Assembly (NCBI GenBank): GCA_034336665.1
Contig: JAPFBE010000070.1
Span: forward strand, 62,001 to 126,000
Direction of reading: 5' to 3'
Length of the DNA stretch: 64,000 nt
Origin: Luscinia megarhynchos
Taxonomy: Eukaryota; Chordata; Aves; Passeriformes; Turdidae
In this document: piece by piece, positions 49,201 to 61,400 of the stretch
Position numbering within the stretch: the stretch's first letter is position 1
How the letters are laid out: each line of letters opens with the position of its first letter
Position numbers and translations under genes: made by a program
Notes under the pieces: model-generated
Database searches by the model: none
What the model saw: only the letters and a program-made list of their open reading frames with translations
Told to the model about the DNA's origin: nothing

Positions 49201-51680
49201 ACACCTGGGGGATACACGTGGGCACACCTGGGCACACCTGGGGGCACCTGGGGATACACCTGGGCACACCTGGGCACACCTGGGCACACCTGGATACACC
49301 TGGGCACACCTGGGGATACACCTGGGGGGTTTGGGGGTGAGAACCCTGCTGGGGTAATGCGGCTACAACATCGAGCCCCGGACCAGGACAGCGTGTGAGT
49401 GACACCTGGGGGCACCTGGGCACACCTGGGCACACCTGGGCACACCTAAGGGGACACCCGGGGATACACCTGGAGCACACCTGGGATACACCTGGGGATA
49501 CACCTGGGCACACCTGGGCACACCTGGGGCACACCTGGATACACCTGGGGATACCTGGGGATACACCTGGGCACACCTGGGCACACCTGGGGACACCTGG
49601 GGCACACCTGGATACACCTGGGGATACCTGGGGGATACACCTGGGCACACCTGGGGGTTTGGGGGGTGAGAACCCTGCTAGTACCGGCTACAACATCGAG
49701 CCCCGGACCAGGACACGCTGCGGTGAGTGACACCTGGGCACACCTGGGCACACCTGGGCACACCTGGGTACACCTGGGGATACACCTGGGGACACCTGAG
49801 CACACCTGGGGATACACCTGGGCACATCTGGGCACACCTGAGGGCACCTGGGCACCTGGGGGCACCTGGGCACACCTGGGCACACCTGGGGGATACACCT
49901 GGATACACCTGGGCACACCTGGGCACACCTGGGCACACCTGGGCACACCTGGGGGGTTTGGGCGGTGAGAACCCTGCTGGGGCACGGGCTACAACATCGA
50001 GCCCCCCGGACCAGGACGCGAGGACACCTGGGCACCTGGGCACACCTGGGCACACCTGGGCACACCTGGGGCCGCACCTGGGACACCTGGGGGGTTTGGG
50101 GGGTGAGAACCCTGCTGGGGGTAATGGCTACAACATCGAGCCCCCGGACCAGGACACGCCAACGTGAGTGACACCTGGGGGCACCTGGGCACACCTGGGA
50201 TACACCTGGGGGCACCTGGGCACACCTGGGGCACACCTGGGACACACCTGGGCACACCTGGGTAGTGACACACCTGGGCACACCTGGGCACACCTGAAGT
50301 GGGACACCTGGGCACACCTGGGACACACCTGGGGGGTTTTGGGGGTGAGAACCCTGCTGGGGTACGGGTACAACATCGAGCTCCCCGACACCAGGACACA
50401 CGCTAGTGAGTGACACCTGGGCACACCTGGGCACACCTGGGCACACCTGGGCACACCTGGGACACACCTGGGCACACCTGGGGATACACCTGGGCACACC
50501 TGGGGGGTTTGGGGGTGAGAACGCCCTGCTGGGGTATCGGCTACAACATCGAGCCCCCCGACCAGGACACGCAGCGTGAGTGACACCTGGGCACACCTGG
50601 GCACACCTGGGGGCACCTGGGTACACCTGGGCACACCTGGGGATACACCTGGGCACACCTGGGCACACCTGGGCACACCTGGGGGTTTGGGGGTGAGAAC
50701 CCTGCTGGGGTAATGGCTACAACATCGAGCTCTTGACCAGGACACGCTGCGTGAGTGACACCTGGGCACACCTGGGGCGCACCTGACACCTGGGGCACCT
50801 GGGCACACCTGGGCACACCTGGGGTACACCTGCAGTTTGGGGACATCCTGGGGGTGGGAGAACAGCGCTGCTGGGCACGCGGCTACAACATCGAGCCCCC
50901 GGACCAGGACACGCTGCGGAGTGACACCTGGGCACACCTACACCTGGGCACACCTGGGCACACCTGGACACACCTGGGCACACCTGGGGATACACCTGGG
51001 GACGGGTGGGGCACACCTGGGCACACCTGGGCACACCTGGGGGGCACCTGGGCACACCTGGGCACACCTGGGCACACCTGGGGATACACTCCACACCTGG
51101 GCACACTCTGGGGCACACACCTGGGCACACTCTGGGCTACACACTCGGGCACACCTGGGGACACCTGGGCACACCTGGGCACACCTGGGCACACCTAGAT
51201 ACACCTGGGCACACCTGGGGCACACACCTGGGCACACCTGGGGCACACCTGGGCACACCTGGGCACACCTGGGCACACCTGGATACACCTGGGCACACAC
51301 CTGGGCACACCTGTTTTGGTGAGAACCCTGCTGGGGTACGGCTACAACACTCAACCCCCGACCAGGACATGCGTGAGTGGCACCTGGGCACACCTGGGCA
51401 CACCTGGGGCACACCTGGGGGCACCTGGGCACACCTAGGCACACCTGGGCACACCTGGGGGCACCTGGGCATCACCTGGGGACACCTGGGCACACCTGGG
51501 GATACACCTGGGCACACCTGGGCACACCTGGGCACACCTAGAGCACCTGGGGATACACCTGGGGGCACCTGGGCTCACCTGCTGGGCACACCTGGGGATA
51601 CACCTGGGCACACCTGGGCTCACCTGGGCACACCTGGGGATACACCTGGGCACACCTGGGGACACCTGGGGACACTTTGG
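46210..51680 (+). repeat. Twenty-three copies of exon 25 3' edge in a (cacacctggg)n array
   Basis: Copies of about 57 bases (gtgagaaccctgctggggta, cggctacaacatcgagcccc, cggaccaggacacgc; [18 protein letters not shown]) end near 46518, 46640, 46857, 47104, 47271, 47435, 47582, 47796, 47935, 48183, 48426, 48603, 48777, 48954, 49393, 49720, 50018, 50162, 50403, 50573, 50750, 50917 and 51372. Most are followed by gtgagtgacacctgggcaca. Spacers are 10-base (cacacctggg)n with gatacacctg variants, 60 to 400 bp long. Several copies are intact; many carry one or two indels. From 51375 to 51680 only the 10-base unit remains. Confidence 0.95.
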
Positions 51681-53682
51681 GGGCTGTTTGGGGACATTCT
51701 GGGTTTTTGGGTCTCTGTGTCCCATTTTTGGGGTTCCAGGTGTCCCATTTTTGGGTGTTTTATGCCCCCATTTTTTTTGAGGGTCCTATATCCCATTTTT
51801 TGGGGTTCCAGGTTTCATTTTTGGGGTTCCCTGTGTCCCATTTTGGGGTTCCATGTCCCATTTTCGGGGTCCTATATCCCATTTTTGGGGTTTTATATCC
51901 CATTTTTGGGTCTCTGTGTCCCATTTTTGGGGCTCTCTGTGTCCCATTTTTGGGTGTTTTATGCCCCATTTTTTTGGGGTCCTATATCCCATTTTTTGGG
52001 GTTCCAGGTTTCATTTTTGGGGTTCCTTGTGTCCCATTTTTGGGGTTCTCCGTGTCCCATTTTTGGGAGGTTCCATGTCCCATTTTTGGGGTTCCCTGTG
52101 TCCCATTTTTGGGTCTCTGTGTCCCATTTTTGGGGGTTTATATCCCATTTTTGGGTCTTTGTGTCCCATTTTTTGCGGGTTCCAGGTCCTATTTTTGGGG
52201 TTCCCTGTGTCCCATTTTTGGGACTCTCTGTGTCCCATTTTTGGGGTTCCAGGTCCCAATTTGGAGGTTTCTGGGTGTGGTTTTGTGGCTCTCTGGGTCC
52301 CATTTTTGGGGCTTTCTCAGTCCCATTTTTGGGGTTCCCTGTGTCCCATTTTTGGGGTTCCAAATGGCTCGCTGGGTGCCATTTTGGGGGTTTGGAGTGC
52401 AGTTTTTGGGGTTCCATGTCCCATTTTTTGGGGTTTTTTGGATTCTCACCCCCTTTTTCTCCCCCCAGCCTCCCAGGCCGCGCCCCCCGGGGGTCCCCGC
52501 GCCCCCCGCCCGCGCCTGTCCCGTGATGATTTTGGGGGTTCCTGGGTGCCATTTTTGGGGTTCCATGTCCCATTTTTTGGGGGTTCCCTGCTGTCCCCAT
52601 TTTTGGGGGTTCCATGTCCCATTTTTTGGGGTTTCTGTGTCCCATTTTGGGGACTCTCTGGGTCCCATTTTTGGGGTTCCATGTCCCATTTTTGGGGTTT
52701 TATATCCCATTTTTGGGTCTCTGTGTCCCATTTTTGGGGCTCTCTGTGTCCCATTTTTGGGTGTTTTATGCCCCATTTTTTTGGGGTCCTATATCCCATT
52801 TTTGGGGTTCCAGGTTTCATTTTTGGGGTTCCTTGTGTCCCATTTTTGGGGTTCCCTTTGTCCCATTTTTTGGGGTTCCAGGTCCCATTTTTGGGGTTCC
52901 CTGTGTCCCATTTTTGGGTGTTTTATGCCCCATTTTTTTGGGGTCCTATATCCCATTTTTTGGGGTTCCAGGTTTCATTTTTGGGGTTCCTTGTGTCCCA
53001 TTTTTGGGGTTCCCTGTGTCCCATTTTTGGGGTTCCATGTCCCATTTTTGGGGTTCCCTGTGTCCCATTTTTGGGTGTTTTATGCCCCATTTTTTTGATG
53101 TCCTATATCCCATTTTTTGGGGCTCCAGGTTTCATTTTTGGGGTTCCCTGTGTCCGACTTTTGGGGTTTTATATCCCATTTTTGGGTCTCTGTGTCCCAT
53201 TTTTTGGGGTTCCCTGTGTCTGATTTCTGGGGCTCTCTGGGTGCCATTTTTGGGGTTCCAGGTCCCATTTTTGGGGTTCCATGTCCCATTTTTGGGTGTT
53301 TTATGCCCCATTTTTTGGGTTTTTTTGGGTTCTCACCCCCTTTTTCTCCCCCCAGCCTCCCAGGCCGCGCCCCCCGGGGGTCCCCGCGCCCCCCGCCCGC
53401 GCCTGTCCCGTGATGATTTTGGGGGTTCCTGGGTGCCATTTTTGGGGTTCCAGGTCCCATTTTTGGGGTTCCCTGTGTCCCATTTTTGGGGTTCCCTGTG
53501 TCCCATTTTTTGGGGTTCCAGATCCCATTTTTGGGGTTCTCCGTGTCCCACTTTTCGGAATTTCTGGATGTGGTTTTGGGCTTCTCAGGGTCCCATTTTT
53601 GGGGTTTTTAGGGTTCCATACCCCATTTTTTGGGCTCCAATCCCCCATTTTTGGGTTTCTAACCCCCTTTTTCTCCCCCCAG
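51681..53682 (+). repeat. cccatttttggggttccctg array with two exon 26 5'-edge copies
   Basis: A 20-21 base unit, tcccatttttggggttccct, with variants tgggtctctgtg, tgggtgttttatgcc and ggtcctatatcc, arranged in higher-order blocks. Two copies of the exon 26 acceptor and start (ctccccccag, then cctcccaggccgcgcccccc) begin at 52469 and 53356. Both run about 65 bases to tgatgattttgggggttcct and are nearly identical to each other (887 bp apart), yet both differ clearly from the real exon at 53683. Confidence 0.9.
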
Positions 53683-53883
53683 CCTCCCAGTCCGCTCGAG
53701 TCCCCCGCCCCGCCCCACGCCTGTTCTGCGCTGCGGCTCCGCCAGTCCCTTTCGGGCCGTTGGTATTTCGAGTTCACGGCCGTGACCCCCGGGGAGATGC
53801 GGGTGGGCTGGGCCCGGCCCGGGCTGCGCCCCGACACCGAGCTGGGGGCCGACGAGATGGCCTTCGTCTTCAACGGGCACCGG
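53683..53883 (+). CDS. RYR1: RYR1 exon 26 (SPRY2 start)
   Basis: The acceptor cccccag ends at 53682 and the donor gtgaga starts at 53884. From 53746 the frame is clean: [40 protein letters not shown] and VFNGHR, matching human [44 protein letters not shown]. The first 60 bases (P and R rich, with RLFCA where human has RIFRAEKSYTV) are hard to read and probably hold indels. SPRY2 is the second of the three SPRY beta-sandwiches. Confidence 0.94.
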
Positions 53884-55556
53884 GTGAGAGGGGGACACCA
53901 AAAAGGACATTTGGGGACATAAAAAGGGAAAAAAAGGACATTTGGGGACACCAAAAGGACATTTGGGGACATAAAAAGGACGTTTGGGGACACAAAAGGG
54001 GAAAAAAGGACATTTGGGGACATAAAAAGGGAAAAAAAGGACATTTGGGGACATAAAAAGGACGTTTGGGGACACAAAAAGGGAAAAAAAGAAAATTTGG
54101 GGACACAAAAAGGGAAAAAAAGGACCTTAAGGGTCACAAAAAGGACATTTGGGGACACAAAAAGGACATTTGGGGAGATGAGGGGGGCTGGGCTGGGGCC
54201 TTCGTCTTCAACGGGCACCGGGTGAGAGAGGGGACAAAAAAAATAATGTTTGGGGGCAAAAAATGGCATTTGGGGACATGAAAAGGGCATTTGGGGACAC
54301 AAAAAGGGAAAAAAAGGACATTTAGAGTCACAAAAAGGACATTTGGGGACATAAAAAGGGCGTTTGGGGACATGAAAAGGGCATTTGGGGACATGAAAAG
54401 GGAAAAAAAGGACATTTGGGGACACAAAAAGGGAAAAAAAGGACATTTGGGGACATAAAAAGGACATTTGGGGACACAAAAAGGACATTTGGGGACATGA
54501 AAAGGGAAAAAAAGGACATTTGGGGACATAAAAAGGACGTTTGGGGACACAAAAAGGGAAAAAAAGAAAATTTGGGGACACAAAAAGGGAAAAAAAGGAC
54601 ATTAGGGGACACCAAAAGGACATTTGGGGACATAAAAAGGACATTAGGGGACATAAAAAGGACGTTTGGGGACACAAAAAGGGAAAAAAAAGAAATTTGG
54701 GGACACAAAAAGGGAAAAAAAAGACATTTAGGGGTCACAAAAAGGACATTTGGGGACATGAAAAGGACATTTGGGGACATAAAAAGGCAAAAAAAGGACA
54801 TTTGGTGACACAAAAAGGACATTTGGGGACACAAAAAGGACATTTGGGGACATGAAAAGGACATTTGGGGAGATGAGGGGGGCTGGGCTGGGGCCTTCGT
54901 CTTCAACGGGCACCGGGTGAGAGAGGGGACAAAAAAAATAATATTTGGGGGCAAAAAATGGCATTTGGGGACATGAAAAGGGAAAAAAGGGAAATTTGGG
55001 GACACAAAAAGGACATTTGGGGACATAAAAAGGACGTTTGGGGACACAAAAAGGCAAAAAAAGGACATTTAGGGTCACAAAAAGGACATTTGGGGACATA
55101 AAAAGGACATTTGGGGACATGAAAAGGGCATTTGGGGACACAAAAAGGGGAAAAAAGGATATTTGGGGACATAAAAAGGGAAAAAAAGGACATTTGGGGA
55201 CATAAAAAGGACGTTTGGGGACACAAAAAGGGAAAAAAAGAAAATTTGGGGACACAAAAAGGGAAAAAAAGGACATTTAGAGTCACAAAAAGGACATTTG
55301 GGGACATAAAAAGGGCGTTTGGGGACATGAAAAGGGCATTTGGGGACACAAAAAGGGGAAAAAAGGACATTTGGGGACATGAAAAGGCAAAAAAGGACAT
55401 TTGGGGACACGAAAATGGCATTTGAGGGTATAAAAAGGACATTTGGGGACATGAAAAGGCAAAAAAGGACATTTGGGGACACGAAAATGGCATTTGAGGG
55501 TATAAAAAGGACATTTGGGGACATGAAAAAGGAAAAAAAGGGCATTTGGGGACATA
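53884..55556 (+). repeat. aaaaggacatttggggacat array with two internally deleted exon 26 end copies
   Basis: Units of about 20 bp (aaaaggacatttggggacat, aaaagggaaaaaaaggac). Two copies of the exon 26 end lie at 54173-54221 and 54867-54915, each followed by gtgaga. Both have ggggagatg joined to ggggggctgggctggggcc and then ttcgtcttcaacgggcaccg, so they share the same loss of the middle of the exon. They are 694 bp apart, which marks a higher-order repeat. Confidence 0.92.
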
Positions 55557-57078
55557 TGGTGACCCCTGTGTGACCCTTGAGTGACCCCTGAGTGATCCGT
55601 GAGTGACCCCTGTGTGACCCCGTGACCTCTGTGTGACCCGTGACCCCTGTGTGACCCCTGATTTTCCATTCTGACCTTCTCTGACCCCTGTGACCCCCTG
55701 GTGTCCCTGTGACCCCCTGTGTGACCCCCCTTGACCCCTGTGTGACCCCCGTGACCTCTCTGTGACCCCCGTGTGACCCCGTGACCTCTGTGTGACCCCC
55801 GTGACCCCTGTGTGACCCCTGTGTGACCCCGAGTGACCCCTGTGTGACCCCTGTGTGACCCCCTGAGTGACCCTTGATGTTCCGTTCTGACCTTCTCTGA
55901 CCCCCTGTGACCCCTGATGTCCCTGTGACCCCTGTGTGACCCCCGTGACCCCTGAGTGACCCCCATGACCTCTCTGTGACCCCGTGACCTCTCTGTGACC
56001 CCCTGATGTCCCGTTGTGACCTTTTCTGACCCCTGTGACCCCCCTGGTGTCACTGTGACCCCGAGTGATCCCGTGACCCCTCTGACCTCTGAGTGACCCC
56101 CTATGTGACCCCGTGACCCCCTGTGTGACCCCCTAATGTCCCATTGTGATCTTCTCCCGACCCCTGTGACCCCTGATGTCCCTGTGACCCCCGTGTGACC
56201 CCGTGACCTCTCTGTGACCCCCCGTGTGACCCCCGTGACCCCTGTGTGACCCCGTGACCCCTGTGTGACCCCCTAATGTTCCATTGTGACCTTCTCTGAC
56301 CCCCTGTGACCCCCTGGTGTCACTGTGACCCCTCTGACCTCTGAGTGACCCTCTGTGACCCCCGAGTGATCCCGGGACCCCTCTGACCTCTGAGTGACCC
56401 CCTGAGTGACCCCTGTGACCTCTGTGTGACCCCTGTGTGACCCCCTAATGTCCCATTGGAATCTTCTCTGACCCCTGTGACCCCCCTGATGTCCCTGTGA
56501 CCCCCGAGTGATCCCGTGACCCCTCTGACCTCTGTGTCACCCCGTGACCCCTGTATCACCCCCGTGACCCCTGAGTGACCCCGTGACCCCTGAGTGACCC
56601 CGTGACCTCTCTGGGACCCCCTGATGTCCCATCGTGACGTTTTCTGACCCCTGTGACCCCTGTGTGACCCCGTGACCCCTCTGACCACTGAGTGACCCTA
56701 TGCCCCCTGTGTAACCCCTGTGTGACCCCTGAGTGACCCCGTGACCCCTGAGTGACCCCGTGACCCCTGAGTGACCCCTGATGTCCCACTGTGACCTTCT
56801 CTGACCCCTGTGACCCCCTTGGTGTCCTTGTGACCCCTGATGTTCCTGTGACCCCTCTGACCTCTGAGGTGACCCCTTGACCCCTTGTGTGACCCCGTGA
56901 CCCCTGAGTGACCCTCTGAGTGACTCCCTGAGTGACCCTGTGACCCCCTGTGTGACCCCTGATTTTCCATTCTGACCTTCTCCAACCCCTCAGACCCCTG
57001 TGTGACCCCCATGACCTCTCGTAGGACCCCCTGTGACCCCCGTGTGTGACCCCTCAGTGACCCCTCTGTGACCCCCAG
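55557..57078 (+). repeat. Intron 26 gtgacccctgtgtgaccc array
   Basis: A 7-9 base core (tgacccc, gtgaccc) in higher-order units of roughly 115-300 bp marked by ctgatgtcccattgtgacct and tctctgacccc. No exon copies. The exon 27 acceptor (tgacccccag) lies in a unit of this array. Confidence 0.9.
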
Positions 57079-57248
57079 GCGTAGCTGCAGCATCGGCAGC
57101 GCACGTCTACGCCCCTCTGGCAGAGGACGCTGGTCGAGCTGCCTCATCGACCTGGCCGAGTGTCACATGAGCTTCACCCTCAACGGGGAGGCGCTAATTG
57201 GGTCTGGGGGCTCCGAGGTGGCCTTCAGGGACTTCGAGGTGGCCGATG
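57079..57248 (+). CDS. RYR1: RYR1 exon 27 (SPRY2 core)
   Basis: The acceptor cccccag ends at 57078 and the donor gtgagg starts at 57249. The clear part is CLIDLAECHMSFTLNGEALI, GSGGSEVAFRDFEVAD plus G, matching human [37 protein letters not shown]. The first ~70 bases should encode the [22 protein letters not shown] equivalent. Only IGSA-like and GR fragments are readable there, with several indels. The final glycine codon is split with exon 28. Confidence 0.92.
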
Positions 57249-58809
57249 GTGAGGAGGGGGCGCGGATTTGGGGTGGCTGGGGTCCCTGGGATGGCTCTGA
57301 ATTGGGTCTGGGGGTCTCTGAAATGGGTCTGGGGGATTTGGGGGGTCTGGGGGTCTCTGGAAATGGGTCTGGGGGTTCCAAGGATGGATCTGGGAGGGGT
57401 CTGGGGCGGTCTGGGATGGGTCTGGGGGCTCTGGGAGCGCTATTGGGTCTGGGGGCTCCGAGGTGGCCTTCAGGGACTTCGGAGGTGGCCGATGGTGAGG
57501 AGGGGTCCTGTTTGGGGGGAGGGGTCTGGGGGAGGTTTTGGGGGTCTAGGGATTTAGGGGGTCTGGGGTCTCTGAAATGGGTCTGGGGGTCTCTGGAATG
57601 GGTCTAGGGGTTCCAAGGATGGATCTGAATTGGGTCTGGGGGTTCCAAGAATGAATCTAGGGTGGGTCTGGAAGGGTCTGGGGTGAATTTGGGGGGGATT
57701 TGGGTGGGTCTGGGGGTCTCTGAAACGGGTCTGGGGTCTCTGAGATGGGTCTGGGGGTCTCTGAATTGAGTCTGGGGTCTCTGAATTGAGTCTAGGGTGT
57801 CTCTGAATTGGGTCTGGGGGTCTCTGAATTGGGTCTGGGGTCTCTGAATTGAGTCTGGGGGTCTCTGAATTGGGGTCTGGGGTCTCTGAATTGGGTCTGG
57901 GGCTCAAGGGTGGATCTGGGGTGGGTCTGGAGGAATCTGGGGTGAGTGTGGGGGGATCTGGGAGCCCCAGGGATGGCTCTGGGTTCTCAGGGATCGCTCT
58001 GAATTGGCTCTGGGGTGGCTCTGAATTGGGTCTGGGGTCTCTGAATTGGGTCTGAATTGGGTCTGGGGTCTCTGAATTGGGTCTGGGGGCTCCAAGGATG
58101 GCTCTGAGGTGGATCTGGAGGAATCTGGGGTGGATCTGGGAGCCCCAGGGATGGATCTGGGTTCTCAGGGTCGCTCTGAATTGGGTCTGGGAGGCTCTGA
58201 ATTGGCTCTGGGGGTGTCTCTGAATTGGGTCTGGGGGTCTCTGAATTGGGTCTGGGGTCCCGCCAGGGCTTGTAGGCCGGGTGTGCAGCCTGGGGCTGGG
58301 CCAGGAGGGGCACCTGAACCTGGGCCAGGACGTGGGGCTGGGGGCTCTGGGGGGCTCTGAATTGGGTCTGGGGTGGCTCTGAATTGGGTCTGGGGTCTCT
58401 GGGATCGCTCTGAATTGGGTCTGGCGTCTCTGAAATGGGTCTGGGGTCTCTGAAATGGGTCTGGGGTCTTCGGGGATGGATCTGGGGTGGGTCTGGGAGC
58501 CCCAGGGATGGATCAGAGTATTCCAGGGTGACTCTGATCTGGGTCTGGGGTCTCTGAATTGGGTCTGGGGTCTCTGAAATGGGTCTGAATTGAGTCTGGG
58601 GTCTCTGAATTGGGTCTGGGGGCTCCAAGGATGGATCTGAGGTGGGTCTGGAGGAATCTGGGGTGAGTGTGGGGGGATCTGGGAGCCCCAGGAATGGATC
58701 TGGGTTCTCAGGGGTGGCTCTGAATTGGCTCTGGGGTGGCTCTGAATTGGGTCTGGGGTGTCTCTGAATTGGGTCTGGGGTCTCTGAATTGGGTCTGGGG
58801 TCCCGCCAG
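57249..58809 (+). repeat. ctctgaattgggtctggggt array with exon 27 end copy and exon 28 start copy
   Basis: A 20-base unit, tctctgaattgggtctgggg, fills intron 27. A copy of the exon 27 end lies at 57434-57494 (SGGSEVAFRDF..VADG with one extra G, then gtgagg). A copy of the exon 28 acceptor and start lies at 58267-58335 (ggcttgtaggccgggtgtgc, then agcctggggctgggccagga). Both exon edges are therefore duplicated in one intron. About 540 bp separate the exon 28 copy from the real exon. Confidence 0.9.
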
Positions 58810-59019
58810 GCTTCGTGCCGGTGTGCAGCCTGGGGCTGGGCCAGGAGGGGCACCTGAACCTGGGCCAGGACGTGGCCTCGCTATGCCACTTCGCATCTGC
58901 GGCCTGCAGGAGGGCTACGGTGCCCTTCGGCCATCAACATGAAGCGCCTCGATCGCTTCTGGTTCAGCCACAGCCTGCCCCAGTTTGTACCAGTGCCACC
59001 AGATCATCCCGAACTGGAG
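58810..59019 (+). CDS. RYR1: RYR1 exon 28 (SPRY2 end)
   Basis: The acceptor cgccag ends at 58809 and the donor gtgggg starts at 59020. It reads [20 protein letters not shown] then VASL.HFA.CGLQEGY and, after indels, [20 protein letters not shown] and VPPDHPELE. Human RYR1 has [69 protein letters not shown]. Single-base indels near 58890, 58920 and 58930 break the frame, with a net change of one base. Confidence 0.94.
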
Positions 59020-61400
59020 GTGGGGAGGGGTCCTGGGGGTCTGGGGAGGGGTCCTGGGGGATTTGGGGCGATTTTGGGGATTTGGGGGATTTTTGGGGAT
59101 TTTGGGGGTCTCGTTCCCCGACGCTTCTGGTTCAGCCACAGCCTGCCCTAGTTCGTCCCCAGTTCCACCAGACCATCCCGAACTGGAGGTGGGGAGGGTC
59201 CTGGGGGGTCCTGGGGAATTTGGGGAGGGTCCTGGGGGATTTGGGGGTCTGGGAGGGGTCCTGGGGGTTTAGGGGGTCTGCTCCTCGGATCAGCTCTGGT
59301 TCAGCTACAGCCTGCCCCCAGTTCGTCCCCAGTTCCTCCTGATCATCCTGAACTGGAGGTGGGGAGGGTCCTGGGGGTCCTGGGGGGCTGGGGGAGGGGG
59401 TCCTGGGGGGTTTTGGGGGATTTGGGAGTCCCCGATCAGCTCTGGTTCAGCCACAGCCTGCCCTAGTTCGTCTCTAGTTCCACCCAGACCATCCCTAACT
59501 GGAGGTGGGGAGGGGTCCTGGGGGTCCTGGGGGTATTTGGGGAAATTTGGGGGTGGTTTGGGGGCTTGGGGGATTTTGGGGGATTTTGGGGGTCTGGGTT
59601 CCCCGATCGCTCTGGTTCAGCCACAGCCTGCCCCCAGTTTATACAGTGCCCCAGACCATCCCGAACTGGAGGTGGGGAGGGGGTCCTGGGGGATTTTGGG
59701 GGATTTGGGGGTCTGGGATCCCCGATCGCTCTGGTTCAGCCACAGCCTGCCCCAGTTCAGTCCCAGTTCCACCAGATCATCCCCAACTGGAGGTGGGGAA
59801 GGGTCCTGGGGGTCCTGGGGATTTATGGGTCTGGGGTCACCTGGTTCAGCCACAGCCTGCCCCCAGTTCACTCCTAGTGCCCCCAGACCATCCCGAACTG
59901 GAGGTGAGGAGGGGTCCTGGGGGTCTGGGGGGATTTTGGGGCGATTTTGGGGGATTTGGGGGATTTGGGGGGTCTGGGGTCCCCGATCAGCTCTGGTTCA
60001 GCCACAGCCTGCCCTAGTTTGTACCAGTTCCACCAGATCATCCCGAACTGGAGGTGAGGAGGGGTCCTGGGGGTCCTGGGGGTATTTGGGGAAATTTGGG
60101 GGTGGTTTGGGGGGTTTGGGGGATTTTTGGGGGATTTTGGGGGATTTTGGGGGTCTGGGGTCCCCGATCGCGCTTCTGGTTCAGCCACAGCCTGCCCCAG
60201 TTCGTTCTAGTTCCACCAGACCATCCCCGAACTGGAGGTGAGGGGTCTGGGGAGGGTCCTGGGGGTTCTGGGGGGATTTAGGGGTCTGGGGTCTCATGGT
60301 TCAGCCACAGCCTGCCCCAGTTCGTCCCAGTTCCTCCTGATCATCCTGAACTGGAGGTGAGGGGTCTGGGGAGGGGTCCTGGGGGATTTGGGGGATTTTG
60401 GGGGATTTTGGGGGATTTGGGGGAGATTTGGGGGGTTTGGAGTCACCTGGTTCAGCCACAGCCTGCCCCAGTTCAAGTCCCAGTGCCCCCAGACCATCCC
60501 GAACTGGAGGTGAGGAGGGGTCCTGGGGGGTTTTGGGGGGATTTTGGGGCGATTTTGGGGGGATTTGGGGGGATTTGGGGGCTCTGGATTCCCCGATCGC
60601 TTCTGGTTCAGCCACAGCCTGCCCCAGTTCAAGTTCCCAGTTCCACCAGACCATCCCGAACTGGAGGTGAGGAGAGGTCCTGGGGGTTTGGGGAATTTGG
60701 GGAGGGGTCCTGGGGGGTTTGGGGGGTCTGGGGTCCCCGATCGCTCTGGTTCAGCCACAGCCTGCCCCAGTTTGTACCAGTGCCACCAGATCATCCTGAA
60801 CTGGAGGTGGGGGAGGGGTCCTGGGGGGTTTGGGGAGGGGTCCTGGCAGGGTTTGGGGGCGATTTTGGGGGATTTGGGATTACGGGGGTCTGGGTTCCCC
60901 CATCAGCTCTGGTTCAGCCACAGCCTGCCCCAGTTCGTCCCCAGTGCCCCCCAGACCATCCCCGAACTGGGAGGTGAGGAGGGGTCCGGGGGGTCTGGGG
61001 GGGATTTTGGGGGATTTTGGGGGATTTTGGGGGTCTGGGGTCCCCGATCGCTTCTGGTTCAGCCACAGCCTGCCCCAGTTCGGGTCCCAGTTCCACCAGA
61101 CCATCCCGAACTGGAGGTGAGGAGGGGTCCTGGGGGGTTTGGGGAGGGGTCCTGGGGGGTTCTGGGGGTTTGGGGAGGGGTCCTGGGGGGATTTGGGGGG
61201 TCTGGGATTTCATGGTTCAGCCACAGCCTGCCCCAGTTCGTCCCAGTTCCACCAGACCATCCCCGAACTGGAGGTGAGGAGGGGTCCTGGGGGTTTGGGA
61301 GGGTCCTGGGGGGTCTTGGGGGATTTGGGGAGGGGTCCTGGGGGGATTTGGGGGGTCTGGGGTCCCCGATCGCGCTCTGGTTCAGCCACAGCCTGCCCCA
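59020..61400 (+). repeat. At least fifteen copies of exon 28 3' edge with donor
   Basis: Copies of about 75 bases (ctggttcagccacagcctgc, cccagttcgtcccagttcca, ccagaccatcccgaactgga) end at 59188, 59358, 59504, 59671, 59792, 59903, 60053, 60238, 60356, 60509, 60666, 60806, 60973, 61116 and 61273, all followed by gtgagg or gtgggg. The period is 111-185. They encode [20 protein letters not shown] or a frame-shifted form. Spacers are ggggtcctgggggatttggg units. A sixteenth copy starts at about 61373. Confidence 0.95.

Noticed and set aside
46210..51680. CRISPR-like array (regular repeat with variable spacers)
   Set aside because: The repeats are RYR1 exon 25 ends and the spacers are themselves (cacacctggg)n. 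The context is a vertebrate intron.
59020..61400. Exon 28 edge copies as tandem true exons
   Set aside because: Copies start within exon sequence without a clear acceptor; only the donor side is kept.
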